Assembly (NCBI GenBank): GCA_017473775.1
Contig: JAFUJH010000060.1
Coordinates: 1-64,000 of the forward strand
DNA length: 64,000 nucleotides
Origin: Ruminococcus sp.
Lineage (GTDB): Bacteria > Bacillota > Clostridia > Oscillospirales > Acutalibacteraceae
Reading direction: 5' to 3'
Of the stretch, positions 52,106-61,073 are shown piece after piece; the stretch's first letter is position 1, and every line of letters begins with the position of its first letter. The notes beneath the pieces were generated by a model, which was not told the origin of the DNA, did not search any database, and saw nothing but the letters and a program-made list of their open reading frames with translations. The translations under genes were made by a program, and so were the position numbers.

Positions 52106-53401
52106 TTATCTTATAATTGCATCAAGCAAGGCTTCTCCGCTGCTCTGTACAGATACAACGGGAACACCGAGCTGTGCTGAAGCCTCATCAACCGTGATAT
52201 CATCAAGGAATACATCCTCATCACGGCGAAGCATACAAACAGGAATGAGTACTCCATCCCCTAAATCCTTATTTTTAAGCTGAGATATAAGGTCATTACC
52301 CACTATAAGTCCTGACACATTAATCATTCTCCCAAAGAAATCATTGACAATAGGAGAAACATTTACACGGACATTGGGGAATTTATCGTGGAGCATATCA
52401 CACAGCTCACGAAGATATGGTGCAGCACTGACACCGCAGGCGATGGTTTTGTTACGGATTAAGTCAGGGTCACCCTCTGCATCCTCAAGTGCAAATATGA
52501 ACTCCTCTTTCTGCAATGCAATTAATCCCACGCCATTTTCAAGGCAAGGATAATCCTCGTAGAATTCGGATTCAGGGATATCACGCTCAGCAAGGATATA
52601 GAGTTCGTCTGAGGCAAACATTATGCGTCTGCCGTACTTGTGGGCACAAGCATCGCCAAATTTGTCCACGATATCAAGCACTGCATTTGCAGAGTCTTTG
52701 TTAAAAGGTGTCAGAGGATAGAGTCCTTCCCTATGGTCTGTAAGACCTACAGGAACAATTGCAACAGAATTGACGCCCAATGCCTCTAAATCTGTAAGCG
52801 AACGCTCCAGCTCCCTGCCGTCGTTGATACCGGGGCAGATAACAAGCTGACAGTTCATATCAATTCCTGCATCAGCAAAACGCTTCATAGCCTCAAGGGA
52901 CTTACCTGCAAAGCGGTTATTCATCATCATACAGCGAAGCTCCGGGTTTGTAGTATGAACAGAGATGTTCACAGGGCTTATATGCATCGTGATGATACGC
53001 TCAATCTCGTGCTCTGACAGATTTGTAAGGGTGATGTAGTTACCAAACAGGAAAGACAGGCGGCTGTCATCATCCTTGAAGTACAGCGTCTCCCTCATAC
53101 CCTTGGGCATCTGGTCGATAAAACAGAAGATACATTTGTTGCGGCAGGAATGCTCCTTATCCATAAGATAGGAATCAAACTCCATACCAAGCTCGTCATA
53201 CTCAGGCTTGCGAGCGATTGCTGTCTGCTTAACTCCGCTTGATATAAACTCAACTGCAACCTCACGCTCAAGCTGATAAAAACGATAATCAAGAACATCG
53301 ACTATTTCGTGTCCGTTAAGAGTAAGCAGAGTGTCCCCTGCTTTGATACCGCAGCGGTCAGCGCTGCTACCGGGAATTACGGAATTGACTATAACTGCCA
53401 C
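52106..53401 (-). CDS. DUF512 protein with PDZ and radical SAM-like Cys cluster
   Basis: A 431-residue protein of the DUF512/TIGR03279 family, of unknown function and often next to der. The N-terminal PDZ-like domain (about 1-70) has GSSADRCGIKAGDTLLTLNG; CRNKCIFCF (about 86-94) is the 4Fe-4S motif; the C-terminal DUF512 segment ends with VSVQSSGEALLD. GTG at 53401 follows AGGAGGTG. It heads the DUF512-der-plsY run. Radical SAM chemistry is inferred from the Cys spacing. Confidence 0.9.
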   Translation of the reverse strand: MAVIVNSVIPGSSADRCGIKAGDTLLTLNGHEIVDVLDYRFYQLEREVAVEFISSGVKQTAIARKPEYDELGMEFDSYLMDKEHSCRNKCIFCFIDQMPKGMRETLYFKDDDSRLSFLFGNYITLTNLSEHEIERIITMHISPVNISVHTTNPELRCMMMNNRFAGKSLEAMKRFADAGIDMNCQLVICPGINDGRELERSLTDLEALGVNSVAIVPVGLTDHREGLYPLTPFNKDSANAVLDIVDKFGDACAHKYGRRIMFASDELYILAERDIPESEFYEDYPCLENGVGLIALQKEEFIFALEDAEGDPDLIRNKTIACGVSAAPYLRELCDMLHDKFPNVRVNVSPIVNDFFGRMINVSGLIVGNDLISQLKNKDLGDGVLIPVCMLRRDEDVFLDDITVDEASAQLGVPVVSVQSSGEALLDAIIR

Positions 53402-53475
53402 TGTGGCACCTCCTAAAAGGTATTAGAAAACTTTCTTACACAGTAAAACTGAATAAACAGAAACAAATAAATTCT

Positions 53476-53523
53476 CTCCCTCAATCAGCATAGCTGACAA
53501 CTCCCTCAATCAGAGGAAGCCTA
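53476..53523. repeat. degenerate palindromic repeat unit
   Basis: Two direct copies of CTCCCTCAATCAG (53476-53488 and 53501-53513) flank a palindrome TCAGCATAGCTGA (53485-53497). The form recalls dispersed palindromic repeats common between genes in gut Clostridia; only one unit is in this window, so dispersal cannot be shown here. Confidence 0.5.
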
Positions 53524-53526
53524 AAA

Positions 53527-53559
53527 AAACAAAAGGGCGGTCAGATATACTGCCGCCTT
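53527..53559 (-). terminator. terminator of yceD-rpmF
   Basis: A GC-rich stem 53534-53544 with 53550-53559 (one bulge); CTTTTGTTTTTTT follows on the minus strand. Confidence 0.82.
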
Positions 53560-53602
53560 GTATCTTTTGTCTTACTTAGCATTGAGAGTAATTCTGTAAG
53601 AA

Positions 53603-53788
53603 TTAGTCCTCTTTAACAGCGATAACCTGTCTGCCGTTGTACATGCCGCAGTTTGCGCATACCTTGTGGGGAGCTTTGAACTCACCGCAGTTGGGGCATG
53701 TGCTCAGTGCAGGAGCATCAAGCTTCCAAACATTGGAGCGTCTCTTGTCTCTTCTTGCCTGTGAATGTTTGTTCTTTGGTACTGCCAT
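53603..53788 (-). CDS. rpmF: 50S ribosomal protein L32
   Basis: Zinc-containing L32, 61 residues, MAVPKNKHSQARRDKRRS followed by CPNCG and CANCG (about 31-47). All four cysteines are intact, so it is the zinc-binding form. The ATG follows AGGAGG. It lies 26 bases after the yceD-family gene, the usual pair in bacteria. Confidence 0.97.
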   Translation of the reverse strand: MAVPKNKHSQARRDKRRSNVWKLDAPALSTCPNCGEFKAPHKVCANCGMYNGRQVIAVKED

Positions 53789-53814
53789 TTTACAGTCCTC
53801 CTTATATTTATGTG

Positions 53815-54309
53815 TTAATCAAGTAACTGTCTTAAAACCTCGAGTCGAGGGTCGATTGGGCGGTTATTACAGGAGCACTCACCCTCATTAAGGTCTGCAC
53901 CGCAGGTGGTACAGAGACCCTTGCAATCTTCACTGCAAAGGTACTTGAGAGGAAGCTCAAGCAAAATATCGCTCAGGACCAACTCATCGAGTTCAAGGCG
54001 ATAATCGGGAGTTTCAATATAGTCGCCATCGTCGTCACCGCAAAGGGACGGTATTAGCCGATGCTCAAAGGAATACTCCATATCCTCTACGAGAGGCTTC
54101 ATACAACGGTCGCAGGGACGGTTGTAGACAAAGTCTGCATTGATATACAGATGAACTATTCCTGTTTTGTTGCAGGCTGTAGCGGTCACTTTAGCAGGAG
54201 AGTTAAACGGATATCCCCCATCAATTTCGATATCGCTAATTGCCAGTTCGAAGCTGACTGTCTTAGCAGCTCCGTCGCGTTCGAAAACTTCTTTAAGGTC
54301 AAAAACCAT
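53815..54309 (-). CDS. YceD-family (DUF177) protein
   Basis: A 164-residue DUF177 protein; the family is tied to 23S rRNA accumulation and 50S assembly. Features are the CDRCMKPL site (about 70-77) and a second Cys cluster CSEDCKGLCTTCGADLNEGEC (abbreviated here as positions about 120-140) that likely binds zinc. The start is ATG 54309 after GAGGTG; the frame extends to 54384 across the promoter. Promoter TTGACA-17-TATAAT is perfect. rpmF follows. Confidence 0.92.
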   Translation of the reverse strand: MVFDLKEVFERDGAAKTVSFELAISDIEIDGGYPFNSPAKVTATACNKTGIVHLYINADFVYNRPCDRCMKPLVEDMEYSFEHRLIPSLCGDDDGDYIETPDYRLELDELVLSDILLELPLKYLCSEDCKGLCTTCGADLNEGECSCNNRPIDPRLEVLRQLLD

Positions 54310-54355
54310 ATAACACCTCAAAAACACAATGACGCATAATAAAACATCGTTTAAT

Positions 54356-54384
54356 ATTATATCCTGTAGTCGGCGGTTTGTCAA
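54356..54384 (-). promoter_or_regulatory. consensus sigma-A promoter of yceD-rpmF
   Basis: Minus-strand TTGACA (54379-54384), 17-base spacer, TATAAT (54356-54361). Confidence 0.9.
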
Positions 54385-54490
54385 TATAGAAATTGCCGAT
54401 ATTTATGGTTTTTAGGCAGGATTTAGTTATATATTCTGCAACATATTGTGTATAGGAGGAATTTTTATGCCGGCATAACATATTGTGCAC

Positions 54491-54522
54491 AGAAAAAGTG
54501 CCACAGATAAACCGTGGCACTT
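54491..54522 (-). terminator. terminator of the pgi operon
   Basis: AAGTGCCAC (54496-54504) pairs with GTGGCACTT (54514-54522); TTTTTCTG follows on the minus strand. Confidence 0.88.
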
Positions 54523-54545
54523 CAATGATTTAAGCTTAGTGACTA

Positions 54546-54962
54546 TCAGATAGCCTCGCAAACAGCCTTGAGACCCTCAGGGAGGTCCTCCTCTGCTGCA
54601 GAGATGAGGAATGTGATTTTTGTATCGCTATCCTCAGCAAGCTTGTTTACCTTTGTGATAAACTCCTCAAGGCCCTCAATAGCTGTGGGACAAATCTTGA
54701 AGGTAGAATCAACAAGGATGTCAGATACATCGTAGTTGCCTGCACAGATACCGGAGAGGAATCCGAGAAGCATATCATAACCGCTGATCTCGTAATGATC
54801 AGAGTCGATAAGACGAGCTTTATGTGTGATGTCATAGGTGAGCTTGGAGCCCTTCTCAATAACTACAACATTGCCTGTGGATGCTGCTGCAGTATCGTTT
54901 GCCAGTGCGATGAGCTTCTTTGTTTTGCCCGAACCCTTTTTGCCGATAATGAGTGTTACCAT
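54546..54962 (-). CDS. small P-loop ATP-binding protein, 138 residues
   Basis: Not a named family to me. It begins MVTLIIGKKGSGKTKKL, with Walker A GKKGSGKT at residues 7-14, and has a Walker B-like SDILVDSTF (about 80-88), then a sensor-like KITFLISAAEEDLP. This is a minimal P-loop NTPase core with no added domain. GGAGG precedes the ATG. It starts 23 bases after pgi and the terminator follows, so it is the second gene of that operon. A link to pgi function is unknown. Similar small P-loop proteins occur in related Clostridia as hypothetical genes. Confidence 0.7.
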   Translation of the reverse strand: MVTLIIGKKGSGKTKKLIALANDTAAASTGNVVVIEKGSKLTYDITHKARLIDSDHYEISGYDMLLGFLSGICAGNYDVSDILVDSTFKICPTAIEGLEEFITKVNKLAEDSDTKITFLISAAEEDLPEGLKAVCEAI

Positions 54963-54985
54963 AAGTTTTACCTCCGTAATGTTTT

Positions 54986-56323
54986 TTAGACCAGTCTTGC
55001 TTCCAAGGCTGCTTTTTCCTGCTCGTATCCCGGCTTGCCGAGGAGAGCAAACATATTCTTCTTGTAGCTCTCTACGCCGGGCTGGTTAAAGGGATTTACA
55101 CCAAGGAGATAACCGGAGATAGCGCAAGCCTTCTCAAAGAAGTAGATGAGATAGCCAAGCTCTGACTCTGTCATCTCGGAGACATTGAGTACGATATTGG
55201 GAACTCCACCGTCATTGTGAGCAAGAACTGTACCCTCAAAAGCTTTTCTGTTAATGAAGTCCATTGTCTTGCCGCAGAGGAAGTTGAGTCCGTCTACATT
55301 CTCAGGGTCTGTACCGATTGTGATTTCCCTTTTGCATTTGTCGAAAAGTACAACGGTCTCGAAGAGGTCTCTTCTGCCGTCCTGAATGTACTGTCCCATA
55401 GAGTGCAGGTCAGTAGAGAAAACAACACTTGCAGGGAAGATACCCTTGTTGTCCTTACCTTCACTCTCGCCATAGAGCTGCTTAAACCACTCAGACATCA
55501 TGGTGAAAGCAGGCTCATAAGATACCAGAACTTCTGTAGTCTTGCCCTTGCGATAGAGGCAGTTACGAAGTGCTGCGTACTTGTAGCAATCGTTGGTGAA
55601 TACATCGTCGTTGTCAAAATCAGCCTGTGCCTTCTGTGCACCTGCCATAAGAGCATCGATATCTGCCCCTGCAACAGCAATGGGAAGAAGACCAACTGCT
55701 GTGAGCACAGAGTATCTGCCGCCAACATCATCGGGAACAACGAAGGTCTCGTAGCCCTCACGGTCAGCAAGCTGCTTGAGTGTACCGCGTGCCTTGTCGG
55801 TTGTGCAGTAGATACGCTCCTTTGCACCCTCTTTGCCATACTTGTTCTCAAGAAGCTCTCTGAGAACACGGAAAGCAATAGCAGGCTCAGTGGTAGTACC
55901 TGACTTTGAAATCATATTTATAGATACATCCTTGCCCTCACACAGGTCTATAAGCTCTGAAAGAGCTGTGGAGCTGATAGAATTACCAGCGTAGTAGATC
56001 TGAGGAGTGTCCTTAGCAAGAGCGTTGTAGTTGGGAGAAGTAAGGAACTCGATAGCTGCTCTGGCGCCCAGATAAGAGCCGCCGATACCGATAACGATGA
56101 ACACATCTGTGTTTTTCTTGATACGCTCGGCTGCAGCCTTGATGCGTGCAAATTCTTCTTTGTCATAATCTGTGGGCAGAGTCAGCCAACCGATGAAGTC
56201 GTTACCCAGACCTGTGCCTGTGTGCAGAGCCTCGTGTGCTGCCTTGACCTGGGGAGCGATAGCTGTGAGCTCCTCCTGTGAGACAAAGCCTGATACATGT
56301 TTGTCAGAAAGATAAGTAGGCAT
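54986..56323 (-). CDS. pgi: glucose-6-phosphate isomerase
   Basis: Interconverts glucose-6-phosphate and fructose-6-phosphate in glycolysis. The 445 residues match the shorter Firmicute type. Signature [16 protein letters not shown] (about 78-93) and [16 protein letters not shown] (about 138-153) bind the sugar phosphate; the Glu in the QYIQDGRRD region (about 295-303) and His in VLAHNDGG are in the catalytic area. ATG 56323 follows GGAGG by 7 bases; a frame to 56404 runs across the leader. The leader contains a GTGCG/CGCAC hairpin (56342-56357). Confidence 0.96.
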   Translation of the reverse strand: MPTYLSDKHVSGFVSQEELTAIAPQVKAAHEALHTGTGLGNDFIGWLTLPTDYDKEEFARIKAAAERIKKNTDVFIVIGIGGSYLGARAAIEFLTSPNYNALAKDTPQIYYAGNSISSTALSELIDLCEGKDVSINMISKSGTTTEPAIAFRVLRELLENKYGKEGAKERIYCTTDKARGTLKQLADREGYETFVVPDDVGGRYSVLTAVGLLPIAVAGADIDALMAGAQKAQADFDNDDVFTNDCYKYAALRNCLYRKGKTTEVLVSYEPAFTMMSEWFKQLYGESEGKDNKGIFPASVVFSTDLHSMGQYIQDGRRDLFETVVLFDKCKREITIGTDPENVDGLNFLCGKTMDFINRKAFEGTVLAHNDGGVPNIVLNVSEMTESELGYLIYFFEKACAISGYLLGVNPFNQPGVESYKKNMFALLGKPGYEQEKAALEARLV

Positions 56324-56375
56324 TGTAATCCTCCAATATATGTGCGACCTCGCGCACTGAGTTTTAGTTATTGGT

Positions 56376-56404
56376 ATTATACTATATTTCACAGCATAAT
56401 GCAA
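56376..56404 (-). promoter_or_regulatory. sigma-A promoter of pgi
   Basis: Minus-strand TTGCAT (56399-56404), 17-base spacer, TATAAT (56376-56381). Confidence 0.82.
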
Positions 56405-56442
56405 GGAGGATTTTACAATTTCACTAAATTATTTGTAAAAAC

Positions 56443-57624
56443 TCACAAAGAACATAAATTTTGCCACAAAAGTTTATAAACTGCACCAAAAGACATAGCC
56501 TCAACAGCACAATCGGTAACAATATTATACTCATCAATGGTGGAGCCAGCGTAAGAATATGTAAGTTTTCCCACTATACTTCCCTTTTCTACAGGTGCTT
56601 CAAGCTCCTCTAATACTTCAAACTCTGATGTCACAGCTTCTGAGTTACCCTTTGGCAACAACACGCTATCTGAAATTTCACACTGAAGTGTCACTTGTGA
56701 CTGCATACCGCCCTTGACCTTAACGGGAGTAAGACACTCCTCAGGTAAAACGAGCTTTTCTGTTTTATAGTTGGCAAAACCGTAATCCAGAAGTTTGGCA
56801 CTGTCGGAAAATCTTGCAGTACCTGTATCACAGCCGAGGACTACTGCTACAAGAGACATACCGTCACGGTGTGCAGTAGCTGACATACAACTTCCTGCCT
56901 GACTCGTGGTGCCTGTCTTTAGTCCTGTGATACCTGTGTAGGATTTAAGGAGTTTATTTGTATTAACTATCTGAGTCTCTCCGCCTCTCAGATAATCAAG
57001 CCAGATTGAGCTGAACTCAAATATATCTTCGTGAGTTATGAGCTCTGCTGACATGAGGGCTACATCGTAGGCTGATGTGACATGACCCTCCTCGTCAAGC
57101 CCGTTACAGTTTTTGAACACAGTTTCATTCATACCAAGAGTTTTGGCTTTCTCGTTCATTTTTGATACAAACTCCTCCTCTGTGCCACAGATATGCTCTG
57201 CAAGAGCAACTGCGGCATCGTTGGCAGAGGCAACTACCACAGCCTTTATCATATCGTAGACGGACATGGTCTCTCCTGTTTCAAGCCAGATATCGGAGCC
57301 GCCCATTGAAGCGGCGTGAGCTGAAGCGGTAACTGTATCATCATAGGCAATCCTGCCGCTGTCAATGGCTTCAAACACAAGAATAAGAGTCATAACCTTT
57401 GTAATAGAAGCACAGGCACGCACATCGTGGGAATTCTTCTCAAACATAACTGTCTTTGTGACAGGTTCAATAAGAATTGCCGAAGGTGCGGATATTTCTT
57501 CGGCGGACAAGGCTGATACTGAGACAGGGCTGAAAACAAGCAATGATACAAACAGTGTACAAACAATAATCACAGACACAAGTCGCCGTGAACAGCGGAT
57601 TAAAAAATTTCTCTTTGAAAACAT
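56443..57624 (-). CDS. dacF: D-alanyl-D-alanine carboxypeptidase (DacF/PBP5 family)
   Basis: Trims the terminal D-Ala from peptidoglycan pentapeptides; the sporulation paralogue DacF sets spore-cortex cross-linking. Signal peptide about 1-40. The penicillin-binding motifs are SITKVM (catalytic Ser, about 74), SANDAA (SxN, about 133) and KTGTT (about 240); a C-terminal PBP5-like beta domain (about 285-370) and a final segment follow. 393 residues. ATG 57624 follows AGAGGTG, but that site lies in a long hairpin. Whether it is the vegetative or spore form is not certain. Confidence 0.9.
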   Translation of the reverse strand: MFSKRNFLIRCSRRLVSVIIVCTLFVSLLVFSPVSVSALSAEEISAPSAILIEPVTKTVMFEKNSHDVRACASITKVMTLILVFEAIDSGRIAYDDTVTASAHAASMGGSDIWLETGETMSVYDMIKAVVVASANDAAVALAEHICGTEEEFVSKMNEKAKTLGMNETVFKNCNGLDEEGHVTSAYDVALMSAELITHEDIFEFSSIWLDYLRGGETQIVNTNKLLKSYTGITGLKTGTTSQAGSCMSATAHRDGMSLVAVVLGCDTGTARFSDSAKLLDYGFANYKTEKLVLPEECLTPVKVKGGMQSQVTLQCEISDSVLLPKGNSEAVTSEFEVLEELEAPVEKGSIVGKLTYSYAGSTIDEYNIVTDCAVEAMSFGAVYKLLWQNLCSL

Positions 57625-57673
57625 AAAAAGCACCTCTTTCATATTCATTGAATAAATATGAGAGAAGTGCTTT
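57625..57673 (-). promoter_or_regulatory. long hairpin covering the dacF ribosome binding site
   Basis: 57627-57633 pairs with 57667-57673, and 57635-57645 with 57655-57665 (one mismatch between, one G-T pair): 18 pairs around a 9-base inner region. The dacF Shine-Dalgarno AGAGGTG (57631-57637) lies in the 3' arm, followed by TTTTT and the ATG. It could terminate ispF and also control dacF translation. Confidence 0.75.
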
Positions 57674-57692
57674 ATGTATTCATATTAAAAGG

Positions 57693-58169
57693 TCAGGCTT
57701 TATTAATAATACAGACTGCGTGGGCTGACATACCCTGCATAGTACCTGTGAAGCCTAATTTTTCTTCTGTGGTGGCTTTGACATTAATTGCATCAATATC
57801 CACATTGCAGGCCCTTGCTATATTCTCACGCATTGAAAGAAGATAAGGCTTGATTTTTGGCTTCTGTGCAATCAAGGTTGCGTCGATATTGCCTACTGAG
57901 TAGCCTTTATCTTTAAGCACAGCTACCACCTGTTCCAGAAGCTTTATGCTGTCTGCACCTTTGTAGGCAGGGTCAGTATCAGGAAAAAGTCCGCCGATAT
58001 CCCCAAGTGCCGCCGCACCAAGGAGAGCATCCATTACTGCGTGGACAAGCACATCAGCATCAGAGTGGCCATCAAGTCCAAGCTCAAAGGGAATTGTCAC
58101 GCCGCCGATGATAAGAGGTCTGCCCGAAGTCAGTCGGTGCACATCGTAGCCGTGTCCTATTCTGAACAT
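57693..58169 (-). CDS. ispF: 2-C-methyl-D-erythritol 2,4-cyclodiphosphate synthase
   Basis: MEP-pathway enzyme for isoprenoid synthesis. 158 residues. Zn ligands are in [10 protein letters not shown] (Asp/His at about 8-10) and near [12 protein letters not shown] (His about 42); the C-terminal [10 protein letters not shown] is the family signature. ATG 58169 follows GGAG. It starts 4 bases after the ispD stop, so the two enzymes are coupled; they catalyse non-adjacent steps (IspD then IspE then IspF). Confidence 0.97.
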   Translation of the reverse strand: MFRIGHGYDVHRLTSGRPLIIGGVTIPFELGLDGHSDADVLVHAVMDALLGAAALGDIGGLFPDTDPAYKGADSIKLLEQVVAVLKDKGYSVGNIDATLIAQKPKIKPYLLSMRENIARACNVDIDAINVKATTEEKLGFTGTMQGMSAHAVCIINKA

Positions 58170-58173
58170 ATTA

Positions 58174-58875
58174 TTACTCCTTCCCTGCTCGTTTTCTGAG
58201 GATTCCCTCTGCAAGAGGAACATCCTGAGGTGTGGTAACTTTTATATTAGTATAATCTCCTATTACAATCTGAACCTTTGCACCTACGGTCTCTACAAGT
58301 GCACAATCGTCTGTGAAGTCTGCACCAATGTTCTGTTCAAGAGCTTTTAAGTACAGCTCCTTCTCAAACACCTGTGGAGTCTGAGCAGCTCTGAGTGTTG
58401 AACGCAAGGGTGTATCGATAATAAAGCCCTCATCGTCTACAACCTTGATAGTATCCGTGACAGGTATTGCCAAAGCGGCGGCGCCGTTTTCTATTCCTGC
58501 ACAGACTACCCTGTCGATATCATCAGGCAGAATAAGAGGACGGGCTCCGTCGTGGATTGCAAAATGAGTTGTATCAGCACTTGCGGCATTGATACCTGCT
58601 GTAACACTTTCAGAACGGGTTGCACCACCAAGAGCAAAGGAACTGACCTTTTTGCAAGATTCCTCAGCGACTATTTCTTCAATCTGCAGGCGGTCACATT
58701 CTCTGCAGACTATTACCACTTCGCTGATAGTGTTTGCGATTTCAAAGGCAGAGAGTGTATGGGCTATGACAGGCTTTGACAGCAATGGAATAAACTGCTT
58801 GCTGATTGAGCCCTGCATACGGGTTGAGTTACCTGCGGCAACTATCACAGCAGTAACATGGATATTGTTATTCAT
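58174..58875 (-). CDS. ispD: 2-C-methyl-D-erythritol 4-phosphate cytidylyltransferase
   Basis: MEP-pathway enzyme that joins CTP and methylerythritol 4-phosphate. 233 residues. The nucleotide-binding N-terminus is [19 protein letters not shown] (about 9-27, Gly-rich loop); HDGARPL and the DDCALVE segment complete the site. ATG at 58875 follows CACAGGTGAT. Operon: zinc-ribbon gene, ispD, ispF. Confidence 0.96.
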   Translation of the reverse strand: MNNNIHVTAVIVAAGNSTRMQGSISKQFIPLLSKPVIAHTLSAFEIANTISEVVIVCRECDRLQIEEIVAEESCKKVSSFALGGATRSESVTAGINAASADTTHFAIHDGARPLILPDDIDRVVCAGIENGAAALAIPVTDTIKVVDDEGFIIDTPLRSTLRAAQTPQVFEKELYLKALEQNIGADFTDDCALVETVGAKVQIVIGDYTNIKVTTPQDVPLAEGILRKRAGKE

Positions 58876-58889
58876 AGCATCACCTGTGA

Positions 58890-59402
58890 TTATGTTAAGT
58901 AGGGATTAAAGTAGTGAGCTACAAAGTCAATGCCCCATATAACAAGGCAGGCGGCTATGATAAATAATATCATCCAAATCATCTGCCATGTACGATGCTT
59001 GACTCCGTTTTTCTGCTCAAATTTTTCTTCATAAGTCTGAGTGGGAGCAGATGAGGTGTCCTCTGATTCAGGAACAAGCCTGTCCTCGGGAGATACAAAA
59101 CCTAACCCCAAACACACATCAAACGCCTTCCGGTAATACTCAAAGGGCACAAGCAAATCAAAATCGCTCTCTGCATTGACCTTGGCGTTAAGCTCGTTGT
59201 ATACATCTCCCTCTGTCTTGACAAAGGAGCAGGGTATGCCCACATCTTTCAGGGGATTCTCAAGCAGAGATATCATTCTGCCCTTTACGGTTACAACACA
59301 AACTGCACTCTCAGGGCTGATATCAGCAACAGCACCGCTACACAAGTCACACTGCTGTGCATCGGAATTAACAATATGTTTGCAAGAGGAGCAATATTTC
59401 AT
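58890..59402 (-). CDS. zinc-ribbon protein with C-terminal membrane anchor
   Basis: A 170-residue protein with N-terminal zinc ribbon (CSSCKH and CDLCSG at about 4-22), a DUF2007-like signal-transduction domain with VKGRMISLLENPLKDVGIPC and EYYRKAFDVCLGLGF (about 38-105), a Thr/Ser/Glu linker, and one C-terminal membrane span (about 142-160, MIWMILFIIAACLVIWGIDF). It lies 14 bases before ispD and is likely in the same transcript. Function unknown; the fold suggests sensing or protein binding at the membrane. Confidence 0.78.
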   Translation of the reverse strand: MKYCSSCKHIVNSDAQQCDLCSGAVADISPESAVCVVTVKGRMISLLENPLKDVGIPCSFVKTEGDVYNELNAKVNAESDFDLLVPFEYYRKAFDVCLGLGFVSPEDRLVPESEDTSSAPTQTYEEKFEQKNGVKHRTWQMIWMILFIIAACLVIWGIDFVAHYFNPYLT

Positions 59403-59464
59403 AGTAAACACCTCGATTAATATTCTATAATGATGATAACACAACAATCAAAAATTTGCAACAC

Positions 59465-59496
59465 AGGAAAGGACGCTGTACAGCACAGCGTCCTTA
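59465..59496 (-). terminator. hairpin after dpaB
   Basis: AAGGACGCTGT (59469-59479) pairs with ACAGCGTCCTT (59485-59495); only TTTCC follows on the minus strand, so termination may be weak. Confidence 0.65.
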
Positions 59497-59504
59497 CACT
59501 AAAG

Positions 59505-60077
59505 CTACACTATAACAGGCTGGTACTGCTTGCACTCCAGAGCAGACTCCACGCAATCGGGTATCAGCTCAAACCTTGCCACAAGAGAATTAGGCTTTGT
59601 AGCAGGGTCATCCTGACCAAAGGGAACAAAATAAAAATTCCTTGTGTTCAGAAGTCTGCCGATGTTCTGAGCTGATGCGCCTAAGCCGTCATTGGTAGCA
59701 ATGCACAGAAGCACAGGGCGTTTGATTCTCAGATGAGATTTAGCCGCCATTGTAACAGCAGTGTCAGTGACACCGTTTGTAAGCTTTGACAGTGTGTTGC
59801 CTGTACAGGGGGCTATAACAAGCAGGTCGCACATTTTCTTAGGACCTATGGGCTCTGCCCCTGATATAGTGTGTATTATCTTGTTTTCGGTTATTCTCTC
59901 TATTTCCGAAATAAACTCCTCTGCTTTTCCGAAGCGTGTATCTGTGGTGTAGGCGGTTTCTGACATTATGGGCAGGACCTTATACCCACGGCTTACAAGC
60001 TCCTTTATCTGGGGAATTGTTTTCGAAAAGGTGCAGAAAGAGCCGCACAAAGCGTAGCCGACGGTTACTCCTGTCAC
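59505..60077 (-). CDS. dpaB: dipicolinate synthase subunit B
   Basis: Flavoprotein subunit of dipicolinate synthase, which makes the spore-core dipicolinate from dihydroxytetrahydrodipicolinate. 190 residues. The start VGYALCGSFCTFSK (about 6-19), MSETAYTTDTRFG, and GAEPIGPKKMCDLLVIAPCTGNTLSKL block identify it. GTG start at 60077 overlaps the dpaA stop (GTGA), so the subunits are translationally coupled. A member of the flavodoxin-like flavoprotein family. Confidence 0.96.
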   Translation of the reverse strand: MTGVTVGYALCGSFCTFSKTIPQIKELVSRGYKVLPIMSETAYTTDTRFGKAEEFISEIERITENKIIHTISGAEPIGPKKMCDLLVIAPCTGNTLSKLTNGVTDTAVTMAAKSHLRIKRPVLLCIATNDGLGASAQNIGRLLNTRNFYFVPFGQDDPATKPNSLVARFELIPDCVESALECKQYQPVIV

Positions 60078-60943
60078 CTGTCATCCTCCTCAAGAATATG
60101 ATAAATTGTCTTTTTAACTATCTCTCCTGCGGTTTTGGGAGCAGCCTTACCGGGAAGTGATAAGGCATGAATATGAGTAACGCCGAGACGCTCTGCGGCA
60201 TATTTATCCACTCCCCCGTCACCTGAGGCAAGGTCAATTATCACTGCGTGCAAGGCTATCTTTGCAAGGAGCACACAGGTGAGTATCTTGGCAGGAATTG
60301 TATTGAAGATAATATCAAAACCTTCCTGCTTGTATAATTCATCTGTTCTCACAGCCTTTATACCTGACAGCTCAATCCACGCAAGGTCTGAGGGCTTACG
60401 GGCACTGACGGTAAGGTCTGCACCCAAATTCTTTAGCATTGAAGACAGTGCCTTACCGATTCTGCCGTAGCCGCACACAAGACATTTAGCTCCGTTGATT
60501 GTTCCCTCAAAGGAACGCATTGCAATTTCCAGAGCTCCCTCTGCAGTTGCAACAGCATTGCACACAGCAAATTCCTCACGGTCATAGTAATCATAAGTGC
60601 TTGATGACAGCACAGGACAGACAGACTCAAGACGCTCCTTCATACCGCAGAATATTCTTTTGCCTTTCATAGCAGATACAAGCTCCCCTGTAAGAGTGAT
60701 ATCCTCCTTGGAAAAAGGTGCGGGTATCAGACCTTTCTGATTCACACAGGGCAAGGGCAAAATAATAACCTCGCTCATAAGCGCCGCTTCAAAGGGAGTT
60801 GTTATCTCTATATTTTTCATTTCTGCTACTGAGTCAAAGCCTCCAAGCGCAACGGCGAAGCCATCATCACAAAGAGAACGCGCACAGTAAAGCTGGCGTT
60901 TATCACCGCCGATTATTGCAAAAGAGCCGCAGCCTGTCTTCAT
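60074..60943 (-). CDS. dpaA: dipicolinate synthase subunit A
   Basis: NAD(P)-binding subunit of dipicolinate synthase, made in the mother cell. 289 residues. The N-terminus has IGGDKRQLYCARSL (about 12-25) and the Rossmann motif CLVCGYGRIGKALSSML (about 150-166), then the IFNTIPAKIL segment. ATG 60943 is chosen since GGTG lies 6 bases upstream; GTG codons at 60955 and 60952 are alternatives. A sigma-K-like promoter is at 60978-61005, as known for B. subtilis spoVF. Confidence 0.96.
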   Translation of the reverse strand: MKTGCGSFAIIGGDKRQLYCARSLCDDGFAVALGGFDSVAEMKNIEITTPFEAALMSEVIILPLPCVNQKGLIPAPFSKEDITLTGELVSAMKGKRIFCGMKERLESVCPVLSSSTYDYYDREEFAVCNAVATAEGALEIAMRSFEGTINGAKCLVCGYGRIGKALSSMLKNLGADLTVSARKPSDLAWIELSGIKAVRTDELYKQEGFDIIFNTIPAKILTCVLLAKIALHAVIIDLASGDGGVDKYAAERLGVTHIHALSLPGKAAPKTAGEIVKKTIYHILEEDDR

Positions 60944-60977
60944 AAAATACACCACAACATTTCATATTTTCTTGTGG

Positions 60978-61005
60978 TATTTTATGCTTTAGTGTACAGT
61001 GTGGT
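60978..61005 (-). promoter_or_regulatory. sigma-K-like promoter of dpaAB
   Basis: Minus-strand AC (61004-61005), 17-base spacer, CATAAAATA (60978-60986), matching the sigma-K form AC-N16/17-CATANNNTA. Distance to the ATG is 34 bases. Confidence 0.65.
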
Positions 61006-61019
61006 GCTGATTCTGAATA

Positions 61020-61051
61020 TAAAAAATGCACCGCCGTAAATCAGCGGTGCA
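61020..61051 (-). terminator. terminator of the amino-acid ABC operon
   Basis: TGCACCGC (61027-61034) pairs with GCGGTGCA (61044-61051); TTTTTT follows on the minus strand. Confidence 0.9.
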
Positions 61052-61073
61052 ATAAACAATAAATGTTTGATTA

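Noticed and set aside
54856..55089. plus-strand open frames over pgi and similar genes
   Set aside because: They are opposite-strand shadows of well-supported genes, without ribosome binding sites or recognisable domains.
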